Source of the DNA: Chinchilla lanigera
Lineage: Eukaryota > Chordata > Mammalia > Rodentia > Chinchillidae
Direction: 5' to 3'
NCBI RefSeq assembly: GCF_000276665.1
Contig: NW_004955425.1
Span: 25,024,467 to 25,088,466 of the forward strand
Length of the DNA stretch: 64,000 nt
In this document: one piece after another, positions 10,980-23,438 of the stretch
Numbering within the stretch: position 1 is the first letter of the stretch
How the letters are laid out: each line of letters starts with the position of its first letter
Made by a program: the position numbers and the translations under genes
Notes under the pieces: model-generated
The model's input: the letters and a program-made list of their open reading frames with translations, nothing else
Told to the model about the DNA's origin: nothing
The model's database searches: none

Positions 10980-13599
10980 AAGAGACCAGTGAGGTTCCCT
11001 ACAAGGGAGTCTGCATCAGCAGGGTAAAGGAGCTGTGCCACCACACTGAAGGATCTGCACTGGGTCTGCACAAGAAACCAGAGATCCCCCAGAGAGAACC
11101 ACAGCCATCCTCACCAACAGGGAGGACCTGAGCTCCTCAGATGACAAGAACAGCTGAGCTCATATCAGAAAAACCAGCAAGACAAGCTTCTCCAGCAACA
11201 GCACACCATCTTCCTCTCCAGTTCTCCTTTTATGCTGCTGCCAGCAATCCTCAGGTGCGCCTTCTACACGCAGAACCATGCTGCTTCAGTTCAGCTGGGT
11301 GTGACAAGTTGATCATTAGTTAATCCACCATCCCCCTCTCCTCCACTGCTGACTTTGGAGTCAAAGTCACACACAGGTGCATCTGAGGGGAGGAATCCAG
11401 GACACATAGCTATGGCCTCACTGCCAAGTAATGTGGGAAAGTGAGTCTCCCACCACAACCACAGCCTGCAGAGGTGGGACTCATAAATCAGGAAGTTTCC
11501 CCAACAACAGAAGACTGTTCAAAAGATGCTGGGCAATCAGAAGTATCCACAATAACAGACGTCCGCAATAAAGCCCTACAGAAAGATTTCTCTTTGATAA
11601 TGCTTCTTCTGTCATCCAGTTCCAACCAATACTCAGAAATGTGAAAGGATACCTGCAGAGGGTGCACCCTCATAGAGGAATATATAACTGACTCTTGAAT
11701 AGTGCATCTAATTGTGCCTTATTTTTCCACATCCCAAATTAGTGGGAACTAAGCTGGAATCCCAACTTTAGGACAACAATGGTATTTACATACATAAAAA
11801 ATATTTTAAACAAATCTTCATCTGCACCAAAATTCAACCATTTTATAACTCCCAAGATATTGTGTCTTTAAATCAAATTAATTTCTCAATTTTTGACAGG
11901 TGAGGTAATCTGATCATTTCAGCTTCAAAGAATAATTATATGCTTCGCAGTTATTGTCATATATACAAAATAGTGTGATAACATTAACTTCCAATCTAAA
12001 TGCTCCTTTCCCTTTGTATAAATGCCAAGATTTGCCCTTCTCTGTCACAGACATATTTCTTTCTGTGTACATATTGACAGCACAAATAATAAAACTTCTA
12101 TTTTTCACTCTTCCCTGTCAGCTGCAGTTGAATAAATCATGAAAGCCTTTGAATCTCTGGCTTAAATCCCAAACACTACATTCATTTACTCTTTTGTGTT
12201 CAATTATTTTCAAATCTTTTCTCTGTAGATTTGCTGCATTATTTTCCTCTGCACTGGCTTGGTGGCCCTGTGCAGGCAGGGGTCACACTGCCACCTGGTG
12301 TGGCTGGGGCAAACTTCCTCCCACTCTGTGAAACCAACAGGGCCCAGACAACACATGGATCCCACGTTGCTGAGTCCTAGGGCATGGCCGAGCCTCCTTC
12401 CAGAGGAATCCACTCCATGACCTCCACAAAATGAGGAGAGCAGTGTGGGCCAACCACAAATACAGATCGTTTCGTAGAAGAGTGGTGAAAGCAGAAGGAG
12501 TCAGGAATTGTAATTCAGCAAATGCTTGGGGTTCACAAACTTAAAAGTCTATGCTTGGTACCACCAGTGGCAGGAAAATGAGGGGAGATCTAGAATAAAA
12601 GGCAGAATATAAAATGAACCAAACACACAAAGTGCATGCAAGGGTAAGAGGTTGCCAGAAATAACATAAAAATACACAAACAAAAACAAAATAGACCTAT
12701 TAAAGGGAGTGCTATTTGTGGTAGGCCTCGAGAAGATCTGGGATTTTATGAATAGAGATAGAAAACCTGAAGTACAGGAAGAAAAATATATATGAAAAAT
12801 AATTACAAATTAAAATTTTAAAGTTTAATTTTAAAAAGTCTTATTTTAGTTTTAGCTTATTTTAATATTAGCAAAGTATACAAGAGCAAATGCTTTCAGT
12901 CTCTTGTGATTAGGATTTTCTTATGCAAAAAGACAGTTATTTAATTAACAATATTATCAATTAAATTTTACTTTCCTTAAAAAGTAATGATAGTGTTTGG
13001 TAACAATAAATGATAGTGTTTGGTAACAATAAGCAACACTGTCGTTAAGTTTTCTTTAAATCATTTCTGCCTCACACGTAGAAAAAAGAGAGACAAAATT
13101 CCACCCGTAGAGTTATCATTGTCTTAATAAGACAGGATTATGTATAATTTACATTCAATTTGCATATTATCATATAGTTAACATTGTACATTTATGTATT
13201 ATATATTAACTGGCTATAAATATGTTTAGAAGCTTTTCTGATAAGATGCTAGGATATTCTCTGTGATTAGTAATTCTTAGAAATTCAATAAATCAACCGT
13301 ATTCCCTCTTTTATTTTCATGGTAAAATGAATACTTTTTTTCTATACATTTTGCCACCAATGTCTTCAACTGTAATTTCAACTATTTAAATTATTACCCA
13401 GACAGGGCTATCATAATATCTTGTAATCTTGAATTTAAACATTGATTTTTCTAGAAGAACATGTTCTTGGCATATTATCCTTAAAATTCTGAGGTTTTAC
13501 ATAAATTTTATAAATGCTGAATGTCATGGAAATAAACCAACAACTTTGGAAATTTCATTAACATCATCTTTGAGTATACTTCTACCGTCTGATTGAATC
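10980..13599. other. Intergenic DNA, nothing recognised
   Basis: Unassigned sequence, AT-rich from 12,780 onward. A short tandem duplication lies at 12985-13031. The open frames here (for example 11141-11323 and 11441-11644) are short and without recognisable domains. Confidence 0.5.
12985..13031. repeat. 23-bp tandem duplication
   Basis: The unit containing GATAGTGTTTGGTAACAATA occurs twice in direct tandem with a period of 23 bp and no mismatch across the core. Confidence 0.9.
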
Positions 13600-13935
13600 C
13601 TCTCCAAATGTATGCTTAAATCCTAGACCCCAAAGAAATAGCTGTAGTGTTAGGGCACACTTACAGAAGAGCAGACCTGTAGACATGTTATAACAAAAGT
13701 TAGAAATCACTTCATAGCCTGTAACTATGCTCATGCTCCCTGTCATGTAGCTAACTGCATTCATTTAGCCTTGACTGTCTAGGCCCAGATGCTCCCCCTT
13801 AACAATGTGTGGGTCAAACTGACTGAACCCAACCCTGACTATGGGCTGATGATCCACTAACATAATAAAAGTTGCCTTCTAACTCCTTGGTGCAAAGAGT
13901 CTTCTATTGGGTTGATACTGGTTTTTCTGCTACAA
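13600..13935 (+). mobile_element. LTR-like repeat with AATAAA
   Basis: Contains ACATAATAAAAGTTGCC near its right end, as in a U3-R-U5 layout, and runs into a MaLR-type fragment. No clear ends; family unknown. Confidence 0.3.
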
Positions 13936-14560
13936 TAGGAGAGGTGCAGCCTTCAAGAGGTGAATGCCTTGATAGTGAAAGCCTCACAAATAGGATTAAT
14001 GCCTGTATTAGTTACTTTTCTCTTACTGCTAAGACAAAATCCTCAATACCCAAAGTTAAAGGGGGAAAGGTTTACTTAGCTCATAGTTTGTGGAGATTTT
14101 AGTCCATAATCAGCTGGGTCCAAGGCAGTGTGGTATGGCAGAGGAAAACAGTTCGTGGTGAGCAAAATGTAGCAAAACAACAAGGGGAAGACAAGACTCT
14201 TTCTGTCCCTTATATTGTATACTTAGGGCCATTATAGCAATCACACCCTTAATCCTAGCCAGAACTATGCCAAGCCAATCAGTGGGCTGATTTACTAATC
14301 ACACACTCTTAATTCCCAGCATCACACACTCTACATTCAGCAACCTTTGAAAAAGTACTATGACCACACAGGGCTTTGGGGGGACATCTAGACACAAACC
14401 ATAACAGTGGCCTTATAAAAAAGGCCTGAGGGCATCTGACCACCCTTTTCCACCATGCAAAGACAGAGCATCATTTACAGAATCAGAAGTGACTTTCCAT
14501 CAGGACACTAGGGTGTCTTGCACTCTACCAAAGGCTGGAAATAGGAACTAAAATGTTAAA
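13936..14560 (+). mobile_element. MaLR-type LTR split by a later insertion
   Basis: The left piece (13936-14006: GGAGAGGTGCAGCCTTCAAG ... GCCTCACAAATAGGATTAAT) and right piece (from 14408: GGCCTTATAAAAAAGGCCTG ... TTTCCACCATGCAAAGACAG) join into one MLT1/MaLR-like order. The interrupting element occupies 14007-14407. Confidence 0.5.
14007..14407. mobile_element. LTR-like insertion, TG...CA ends
   Basis: About 400 bp starting TGTATTAGTTAC and ending CATAACA, inserted into an older MaLR-type LTR. The flanks (ATGCC / TGGCC) suggest a short imperfect target duplication. It is related to the blocks at 5318, 16210, 19335, 44683 and 45905. Confidence 0.5.
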
Positions 14561-16209
14561 CCATGTCTTAAACCAGCTGTGAAAAAGATGACACTTTTGA
14601 CATCTATCTGCACTTCCAGATCAGCAATGAGTCAGCAATTGACTTTCATAGGAAGTTTTGCTTTGAGATTATGAAGACAAAAAGGAACTAATATATAAGA
14701 GAATGGAGCCTGCTGATGTTCATGTGCTTGAGAAAAACCTCAGCATCCCTTCTGGTCAGAATGCAGATGTGCAAAGACAGACAACTGAACAAATTATAAA
14801 TGAACTTTCTTCCAGTTGGTATCACCAAATAAACAGAAAGCCCCATTGATTTCTCCCCACCCACCCCCTGTTGCTAAGGCTTCCATCCTTCTCCTCTTGC
14901 TCTTGGTTTTTCTTTTTTTCCCCCTTTCCTTTAAAAGTTTTAATAATTTCAAAGATTTAAAAAAAATAGTCATGTTTGGATTCTTTTAGTCCTCTCCTTT
15001 TTGTGAGGTGGTTGGACTGAAGCAAAGACCTGTTTAGTTTCACAGTTAAGATGTACAACCCCAAATTTTGGGGTATCAAATGATTTTAAATTTTTTAACT
15101 TTTCTTTAAATGTCCTTCTTTCACATGAAGGGCAGAGCTTACAAATATTGTTTATTCAAAAGACAAAAAGAAGCACCAATATCTTTTCTTCTGATCTGTA
15201 CGCAAGTTTAGTTTTTAAAATTTGGAGTTTTTAAAGACTATTTCTGGGATACTAATCTCCAACTTTGCCTTCACCCCAATTTTAGCCCTTCTGAGCCCTC
15301 TCTCAGGAGCTGGACCATTGTTATCCTTGTAAGAGACACTAAGCTTATTTAGGTTTTTAAGGCACTTAGTTTTTCTCTTCTTGCCTACAGGTGGGGCAGT
15401 TGGATAGGCAGTATTATACTTTGGTCTAAAGATGTGAGTTCAACTGCTTTTTGGTTAATGAGTGGGCTGCTTCTCAGCAGGTTTGCTCTTCTTGCTGTTG
15501 TTACTAGAAGCATTTGCTTTTAGAGTGTGGGCTGGTGAGATTCAATTTTTTTAATAACCCAGCTAGAGATAATGGCTTTTAACTGACCCAAAGAAGTTTA
15601 TTATGATTTAGTTTTTTCCTCTTGTCTTTTTCCTTCAGTAAGCTCAACAGTAGTTCGTCTAACTTTAAAAGTGGACTTGATAACCTTATAGGTTAACACC
15701 CTTAAGTAAACCTGAGGCAGATGCTTTTCCTTGGTCATATTTTAAAATACCTAAAGGAAAGCTCTGGTGAACTTTCTCTGAGGATAAGTTTTAGTTTGCT
15801 CTTGCCAAGAGAAGAGTGCTTGAGTTACAGAAAGCATAATTAGCATGAAGAATTCAGCCCTTTTGTAAACTTCCAAATATCAAAATAGATTTTGATATAT
15901 AAATAAACTTTCTGAGATGACACTTCCTCTATTTCTATAACCATTTCACCTGGACTATCTAAGCAGTCATATGAATGGATCCTTAAATATGGTTATTGAA
16001 AACCAAATAGCTACCTCACAATTAAGTACACAGTATTTAAAGACAAAAATTTAAGTTTGAACTGAGTGTGTAAGTTCCCTATCATTACAGAATTTCTTTT
16101 TCCACACTAGCCAATGACATCATTTAAATTCTTAGCATTTGTAAAGGGTTAATTGTCCTCCATCAAACTGGTATTTAATGATTCCATCCACTTACAGAAG
16201 GGAAGATGT
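14561..16209. other. Intergenic DNA; possible unidentified pseudogene on the - strand
   Basis: Read on the - strand, about 14,870-15,740 has patches rich in Lys, Ser, Asn and Pro (such as NNSKKSKPAEKQPTH and PPVGKKRKTK), broken by stops and frameshifts. It could be an old processed pseudogene of a Lys-rich nuclear protein. I could not identify a parent gene, so the call stays weak. Confidence 0.2.
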
Positions 16210-16552
16210 GGAAGAGGTAGAAACCGGGCACTATTAGTTCATATGTCTGTGAGTCAATAGAGACTAACGTCCAAAGGAAAGGAACAGGTCTATTTGGGCT
16301 CACGTTTTTTACAGATTCAGTCCATAGTCATCCTGCTCCTGGACAGGAAGGGCCTGGTGGCAGCATCTGGCAAGGAAGCAGAGAGAAGAGATAGGAGTCA
16401 AGGAGGAAGGTGCACCCTTCCAGATCACACCCCAGTGACCCATCTCTTCTGCCTATTCTGTCCAGGACATTCAGCACACTCAGCTATGGATGCATCAATG
16501 GATAAACCCACTGATGTATACTGTACCCCACCATCCAATCACCTTCTATACC
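16210..16552. mobile_element. LTR-like repeat, same group as 14007-14407
   Basis: Shares GGTCTATTTGGGCTCACG, a CAGATTCAGTCCATAGTC-like segment, and CCAGATCACACCCCAGTGAC with the related blocks in this window. Confidence 0.4.
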
Positions 16553-16779
16553 TGTGAAAACATGGGATCTAAACGAAAACACCAGATAACCTGTCTCTGG
16601 GTCTGTGAATTTAACCACCACTTTATCACCACAACAGTCTATTTCAAGAAAAATCTTTTAAGTCCTGGCCCAGAAAGACTTGCCAAGAACAAAAGGGCCA
16701 ATGTGGAAAAAGAAGGGGAAATTTGAGCATTCTGTTGTCTGTGTATCAAAGTCCTGGGAAATGGAGACTTAGATGATAA

Positions 16780-17400
16780 CAAATGTAGGGAGCTGAGTGA
16801 GTTGCAGGGGGATGTAACAGGACTGCCAGCAGTGCCCTGGGCAGAGGCCCGAGAGACCAGAGGTGACAGTGCTATAGACAGGCACCAGCAGGGTCACTGA
16901 GGGTATAGGAAGTAGGGTAAAGGAAATACAGATAGATATACTTGAGACAAGGAAAATTCTAATTTTAACATTGTACTTTTAAGAAAAACTGCAGCCTCAG
17001 GACACATAAGTTACTCAAGCCTGTTTCCTTTCCAACTGGGCTCTGGTGCTTGTCATTTGTAAATTGCACTTCCCTTCCCCCACAGATCTCCACCCTCAAA
17101 GAGGCAGGCATGTTAGCAGCAGCAGATCTCAACTTCAAACAAGTGGAAGTGGTTTGCGTTCTAACACAGCCCCTTGACAGACAGTGGGAATAAATGTCCT
17201 AGGACACCCATCTTGAAGACAGCCAAGGACCACATAAATATACCCGATCCAGACCATAACACACCTCTGTCTTGAGGGTCCACACTATTCTTCCTGAATT
17301 CGTACTTTTAAGATGCTGCCTAATAAACCTCTTCATGCCTCTCACTGACAGCTCTTGAAAATTCTTTTTCTGTGGTGGGAGTCACAAAACTTACTCTGTA
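16780..17400 (+). mobile_element. Possible ERV LTR
   Basis: Ends with a polyadenylation-type signal (GCCTAATAAACCTCTTCATG) followed by a U5-like TTCTGTGGTGGGAGTC. An R/U5 layout is plausible but the left end is unclear. No retroviral reading frames are beside it. Confidence 0.35.
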
Positions 17401-17624
17401 GAGTGAGTTCCAGTTCCCCATCTCCTATTTGGCAGACCTCCACAAAGCCTAGCCAGCGACAGGGGCAAGGTCTCTCAAGCCTCAGGAGTGGTCTTCAGGG
17501 GAAGAGGCATCCTGACTGAGAAAGGGAAAAGATGGCGGCCCCCTACAAAACCTGAGAAGATACCCTTTGTGGTAATATGTATTAGTCCCTTTGATTCATG
17601 AAAATTAGTTAAGAATAGGCTGTG

Positions 17625-18043
17625 ATGGTTAATTGTTTGAGTCACTTGACAGGGACATGGGCCGTCCAGACATGGTGCTTAGATATCCGAGTATGTCTGT
17701 GAGGGTGGTTTTAGATGAGGTTTTATGTGAACTGGGAGGCTGAGTAAAACAGATTCCCCTCCCCATTGTGGGTGGGCCTCATTCAATCCACTGGAGGCCT
17801 GAATAGAACAAAAGGCAGGCTAAGGGAGAATTCATTTTCCCGGTATGATTGTTTTTGAGCTGAGACTGGAATCCCCTGCATTTAGACTGGAACTACGTGA
17901 GGGCTTTGTGAGTCTCCAGCTTACAAATACTAGATTTGTAGACTTCCCAGCCTTCCTAGTCACTTGAACCAATTCTTTTTAAGAGAGAGGGAGGGGGAAA
18001 GGGAGGGAGAGGAAGAGAAGAGGGAGGGGAAGAGGGAGGAGGG
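17625..18043 (+). mobile_element. Ancient LTR-like repeat plus polypurine run
   Basis: TGTGATGGTTAATTGTTTGA ... GTGGGTGGGCCTCATTCAAT ... GGCCTGAATAGAACAAAAGG is a familiar ancient mammalian interspersed repeat, which I believe to be LTR-derived. It is followed by 63 uninterrupted purines at 17981-18043. Confidence 0.5.
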
Positions 18044-18867
18044 CTCTCTCTAGAAAACAAAGGCTTTATTGTCAGGAACCAAAGAAAGATTGAGACCTTG
18101 GTTTTACTGCAAGGCTACCTGGAGTTTCAGTATGAAACTGCAGTTCTGCAAAACGATTTCCTTGGAAGAAACCGCAACAGCTAAGTGATGAAATAATACC
18201 TAAGAAGTATCTGAATGCACAGATCTGGAGCCAAGGTTGTGCGATGAGGTGCCTGGAAGCCACTTGCTAGGTTCAATTACAGCATGTTTGAGGCAGGCGG
18301 TGGGCATCTGCCAAAAGCTACTAAAAGGAGAAGATGCAACATAAACTGGCTTCTGAGATCACACACCCATCATGAATAGGATGCATTACAGTGAGGTCCT
18401 GCTTATGGAAGGAAGTGAAAAGCTGAGCTTCAGCAACGTGGGATGTCTGCAGGGAGGGCAGTGGATACTCTGCAGCAACTGGAATGAACAGGGAGAACTG
18501 GAATGAAGGAAGGATGAAACTTGAATGGCCCAGAAACCCAGAAATTTCAAAGGTGGACATCAATCAGGACTCCACAGTCTGAAATCTGGAAAAGTAAGCT
18601 TGAAGCATGGGTAGGAGATAGACTTCGACCTCCAGGAGACCAGCTCTGAAACTTAGTCTAGGTCACAGCTCCAGAGACATCTGACTGTGACAGAGTGGGC
18701 AAGGCTGAAGCTTAGGGCCATAGGGAATGCCACTCGTACCTAGAAGCTACAACCTGACCCACCTGGGGCACAGTGTACCCCTTGACAGTAGCACCAGAAT
18801 CATCTGGGAACTTATTGAGATGCAAATTCTTGGGCCTTTCTCCAAAACTGCTAAATCAGAAATTCTG
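18044..18867. other. Intergenic DNA, nothing recognised
   Basis: No gene, RNA or repeat recognised. Short antisense frames at 18072-18263 and 18321-18563 have no known domain. Confidence 0.5.
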
Positions 18868-19066
18868 AGAGTAGGTCAGCATGTGGTATCCTGTAATCCC
18901 AGCAGTCTGGGAAGCTGAGGAAGGAGGATCACAGATTCAAGCCTAGCCTAGGCAATTTAGTGACTTCACAAGACCCTGTCTCCAAAGAAGGGGATGAGGG
19001 GAGTACTGGGGATGTAACTCAGTGTGAAGGTCCTGGGTTCAATCCTCCATACTGAGAAAAAAGGGA
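18868..19066 (+). mobile_element. B1-ID dimeric SINE (B1-dID type)
   Basis: The left half is 7SL/B1-like (CCTGTAATCCCAGCAGTCTG ... AAGACCCTGTCTCCAAAG). The right half is ID-like (ACTGGGGATGTAACTCAGTG ... GGTTCAATCCTCC). The order B1 then ID in one unit recurs at 25829-26050, 39010-39195 and, inverted, at 51487-51656. Confidence 0.75.
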
Positions 19067-19334
19067 GGAAGGGAAGGAGGTAAGCTCTGACAGCAGAGCA
19101 CGGCAGCCTGTGTTTTATTAAGCCATCCAGGTAATTTTGATGTACCCTAGAGGACTGTGAGAACCAAGTGATGGGGAGGCAGTTACCTGGGATAGGAATG
19201 TAGAGTAGGATACTTGAGACTCAGAATAACTCAGTCTGAAAACATGTTCTCCAATAGGCCCTTTCTTAGACTTATGCACAGAGCTAACTTACATCAACTC
19301 CAGCCCACAGTCAGACTAGTTTAGCCTGTATACA

Positions 19335-19740
19335 TCCATAGATGTAACAAAATGCCCAAAGCTGGCTAATTTGTACAGAAAAGATGTTTACTTTACCCAC
19401 AGTTCTGAAAGTTCAAGAGCAGGGCCCCAGCTTCCACTCAGCTCTGGGAAGGGCCTCTTGACAGATAGCAATACAATGGTGGGAATGTGAAGAAGCGATC
19501 ACACTGACAGACAGGAAGCCAGAGGGTGGCAGGGGACAGGCTCACATTTTCACAGCCATGCACTTTCAAGGATTGACTCACTCTGCAAGACCAATACTAA
19601 GCACACACAAGGAGAGCTCCCCAAGGACCTAATGACCTTGCACTCAGCCCACCTCTTCAAGACTGTACCATCTCCCACATCACCGTACTGAGGACCAGAC
19701 TTCAATACACAAACATTTAGGCAACACACTGCAACCACAT
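19335..19740. mobile_element. LTR-like repeat, same group as 14007-14407
   Basis: Begins near a GATGTTTACTTTACCCACAG-like segment and includes CACAGTTCTGAAAGTTCAAG and GAAGCCAGAGGGTGGCAGG, as in antisense MaLR-type LTRs. Confidence 0.4.
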
Positions 19741-20055
19741 CCAAACCAAAATAGCACTCTTACGCGACAAGGTAAACAGGCTGATTCCCAAAATAAGAAC
19801 TGGAATGACTCCATACCTCAGAAGAGAATTCAGGAAATTGAGAATGATGAAGCATTCCTGTGAGAATTTTTAGCATGTAGGGAATTTCATAATTTGTGCA
19901 CACTGATTGGTCTTTATACTCAAATCATTTATAATGATTTTTTAAATCTTAAAATGAAAATAGAGTCTGTTCTTCTTTATAGGGAAAAGAAAAATAGGAG
20001 ATGAGTAAGAGAACAGCCCAAAATATAGTATGTCCAGGAAATAAAAAGAATTGTA

Positions 20056-20140
20056 GAGCTGGGGATATGGCTCAGTGGCACAAGCACCTGCCTGGCAAAT
20101 GTAAGGTCCTGAGTTCGATTTCCAGTACCAAAAAAAAAAA
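20056..20140 (+). mobile_element. ID-like SINE with target duplication
   Basis: GGGGATATGGCTCAGTGGCA ... GAGTTCGATTTCCAG followed by an A tail. Exact direct repeats AAAAGAATTGTA at 20044-20055 and 20139-20150 flank it, with a slight overlap into the tail. Confidence 0.92.
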
Positions 20141-22069
20141 AAGAATTGTAATTCGTTTTTGTAATTAAGGGTAATGGACAGATATAATAAGTAGTACAAA
20201 CCAGGTTAATTTGTTCCTCCTAAAAGACTCATCATCATATGTCCATGCTCCTGGGACATAAAGTGGCACATTTCTTTACTAGGGTTGAATGTAGGGATTT
20301 ACTTTAAAAATTCAGTGGTATTTTAATTTGACTCTGCTTAATGAAATTGCTAGTCTTCACTTTGGCCAAAAAGAATGCTTGCTATTTCAATGATAAAATT
20401 CTTATATCAGAAAATATTCTGTCTAAAAGTTTAAAATCTTGGAAATCAAAGCTCTACATATATTTTAAAATGAACTTCAGTCAGGTCTTTAGCCTCACTA
20501 GTAGTTTGCTAATTGGAGCCATTAAGTGGATTACAAAGATGATCTAATTAGTCAAGATCATTGGTACCAAAATGCTTTCCACATCAAGAATTTAGAGAAA
20601 ATGTGTGATCAGATTTATTACAGGGCCAATATTTCTTTCTTCCTTTGAAATATACTGTGCAGCTGTATAATTTAAAATATATGCCTTTAATCTAAAAGAG
20701 GTTTCTAATGACATAATTTTAAAAGTTTTAATACTGATTTATAAGCAACCCTAGTTGAAACTATATTAACTAGAGGCTTTCCCCTAATTTGCTATAGCAA
20801 GGCCATTGCTATGTGTATTAGTTAAGGAAGAAAATAACATGAGTTTCTTAGCCCTGGGGTATGAAGATTTGTAGCTATATAGTTATTTGGAAGCTTTACA
20901 TTCACAGAAATAGCAAAGTCAGTGACTTTGGTGATAGTAATTCATTTTTCTACCAGTCCCATATATTGAATGTTATGGGTTAGACTCAAGGCCATGTCAG
21001 TGGAGTTTTCCATTCCTTATTGCCACATTTCTTCCTCTAAAACAAGTCAGTTGAAGATCCTGCTAATGGAGATTAATATCTCCATTTATCAAAATTAAGA
21101 TAGTCCTCAAACAGCAACACAATGAAAGCCAGGACCTGGGCTCCCCAGGTGCCTGTCATCGATCCTCCACAAATTCTGGAATGGGAAACACTGTAAGGCA
21201 CATCTGCAGGCCATACTTGGTGAAAGTAATACAGTATTTCAACTCATGCAGCAGCTTGTGTGAGATTGGTGGTACAGCGCCTCACATGGGCTGGAAGCAC
21301 GGCAGCGGTAGGACATTTGCGTCTGCTTCACACCAGTCTTGCTTTGCCTACCTCTCTCCTGCCATCTGCCCGTCAATGCCCCAAGCATTCCATACATGTT
21401 CATACTGTTTCTTTGCATAAACAAGTGTATCCCACTGCTACCATATCGCCTTTTATTGCACCAGCACTCAAGATAAACACACAATAAAATCTTTCTTATC
21501 GTTATTTCTCCTCATTAAACTTACTAGCTTGCAACAATAATGTATTCTGCCTTTTCCCTACTGCTTGTGAACATTTCAGTCTTAGCATAGTCTCATAACT
21601 GAGCTGACCTTGGAGTCACAACATTTTCACCTTTCTGTAAGAAAATGCATTTCAAATTATAAACAATAGATTTACAATGGAATCTTGGAATGTGTCCATG
21701 GATGGGAGGCAGATTGGCATGATCCCTCAGACACAAGTGAAGACAGAAAATGATTTTATTTGAATGGTATGACCAAGGAGACACACAAGTGCTACCACAA
21801 TACAAGTGCTTTTACAATAGGGAATCTGGCCTCTCTTCTTATCCCTCCATCAAAGAAAGAGGAGCAAAATAGGACAGAGAGAGAAAAGGAGCATCATAAC
21901 TTAGAATTACACAGATCCTTACTACTGAGCCAAATAACCATCTTCTACAAACCCACTCTGAGAAGCCCTAATGATTAAAACTACAAGCAGCTGGATAGTA
22001 CTCAAAACATCTGTGAGATTCAGTAATATTGTTCTCTGAAAACTAATCCTGCTTCTCACAGTGAGCACT

Positions 22070-22151
22070 AGATGTTTATCAGAAGAAAGAAATGCTAAGG
22101 GTAAGGAAATAGATGTTTATCAGAAGAAAGAAATGCTAAAGGTAAGGAAAT
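22070..22151. repeat. 41-bp tandem duplication
   Basis: Two head-to-tail copies starting AGATGTTTATCAGAAG at 22070 and 22111. They differ at one base in 41 (AAGGGT versus AAAGGT). A run of G follows at about 22182. Confidence 0.95.
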
Positions 22152-22866
22152 AGTTCCACACGGTTAGAAAGTGCTCATGGGGGGGGGGGTTAAGAAAAGA
22201 GTCTTTATAATTAGGAAAGACAGAAGGCTGATGAGGACAAAAGCCAAGAAAGGAACTTGATTCTGGGATAAAAGGGCTAGGGGGAGCTGTGCAGCAAAAC
22301 ACAGGCAAAGAATCAAAATATTCTGAGTAAGCTCTTCAGCCAGGGCAAAGCGGGGAGCAGCTTCCTGCATAGACCACTGCGCTGATGATCTCTGCCATTT
22401 ACCCCGTGTTCCTGCCTAGTGGAGTCTTCTGCTGCTCAGCCTCACTTAAGTGTGTTGAGCAAGTCGGTCCTTTTGGCTGTCAGTGTGCAGAAGGATTGCG
22501 AACAGACTGTAGTCTCACTACAGAAGTTCCACTTTGGTATATGCATGGTGAACCATTTGTGAAAAGTGAATCACCACAGTTTTTGCACACTTTCCTGCCC
22601 AAAGGTGGTTTTCACCATCAAGTCACTTCTGACTTGGAAAAACCGGAAGGTTATTTCCAGGAGGTCAGTGTTCACAAGTCCACAGACAACAAGAGCTCCA
22701 GAGGTTTTCACCTCTCTCCCCTGTGGAGAATAACTTACTGCTGCTTGTAACCTGGGGAAATAAAGTCTAGGGTGAAGGGTGAGATGCCGGCAAGTAATTC
22801 TGAATTGAGGAGTAAGTGAAATGAAAAAGAAAGGGAAGTGAAGAAGGGGATGAAAAAGAAGGGAAG

Positions 22867-23422
22867 TCATACTAGGGAGATATATGCACAACCATGTCTA
22901 CAGTGGCACAGTTTGTCATAGCCAAATCTTGGAAACAGACCAAATGCCCATCAACTGGTGAATGGATAAAGAGGATGTTAGGTTTTTATACAATGGAGTA
23001 TTACTCTGCCATAAAGGATGTGCTGGAAACATTTCTAGGAAAATGGATATAACTTGAGACCATACTCCTAAGTGAAATAAATCGGATACACATGTGTAAA
23101 TACCTCTATGTTTCTCTGGTGTGAGAAACCGAAACTGTAAATGGAATTAAAATGTATAATAGGTATTATGAAATGAGAAAAAAATGTTCAAATGTGGAGA
23201 ACAAAGGTTGGGGGAGTGGGTAGGGAAGAAGGGAAAAGTTTAAAAAATGAGAAAAGATGGAAAATATGAAAGCAAATCTTTTGTAAATGGGGAGAGGAGG
23301 AGGGTTTGATGGAAGAGTAGGGGAATGGGAAAAAAAAGAATCAAGTTATGTCATGTACAGGTACAAATTCTCTATGATGAATGTGATCATTATGTATATA
23401 AAATGAACCAATAAAATCTGAT
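22867..23422 (+). mobile_element. 5'-truncated L1 insertion, sense
   Basis: Carries the ORF2 C-terminal end (conceptual [13 protein letters not shown]... then YTMEYYSAIK) and the 3' UTR, ending near AATAAAATCTGAT. Exact 16-bp direct repeats TGAAAAAGAAGGGAAG at 22851-22866 and 23423-23438 mark the insertion. A long poly(A) tail is missing. Confidence 0.85.
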
Positions 23423-23438
23423 TGAAAAAGAAGGGAAG

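Larger units (their letters stand above)
19741..22850. other. Intergenic DNA, largely unassigned
   Basis: Apart from an ID SINE at 20056-20140 and a 41-bp tandem duplication at 22070-22151, nothing is recognised. The 121-residue frame at 22385-22750 is the longest here; it has no recognisable domain and no supporting context, so I do not call it a gene. Confidence 0.5.

Noticed and set aside
10680..17400. Possible full endogenous retrovirus between LTR-like sequences at 10,680 and 17,400
   Set aside because: The LTR-like sequences do not match each other, and the DNA between them holds no gag, pol or env-like frames.
22385..22750. 121-residue open frame, + strand
   Set aside because: No recognisable family, no splice or promoter context, and of a length expected by chance in 64 kb. 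Not called as a gene.
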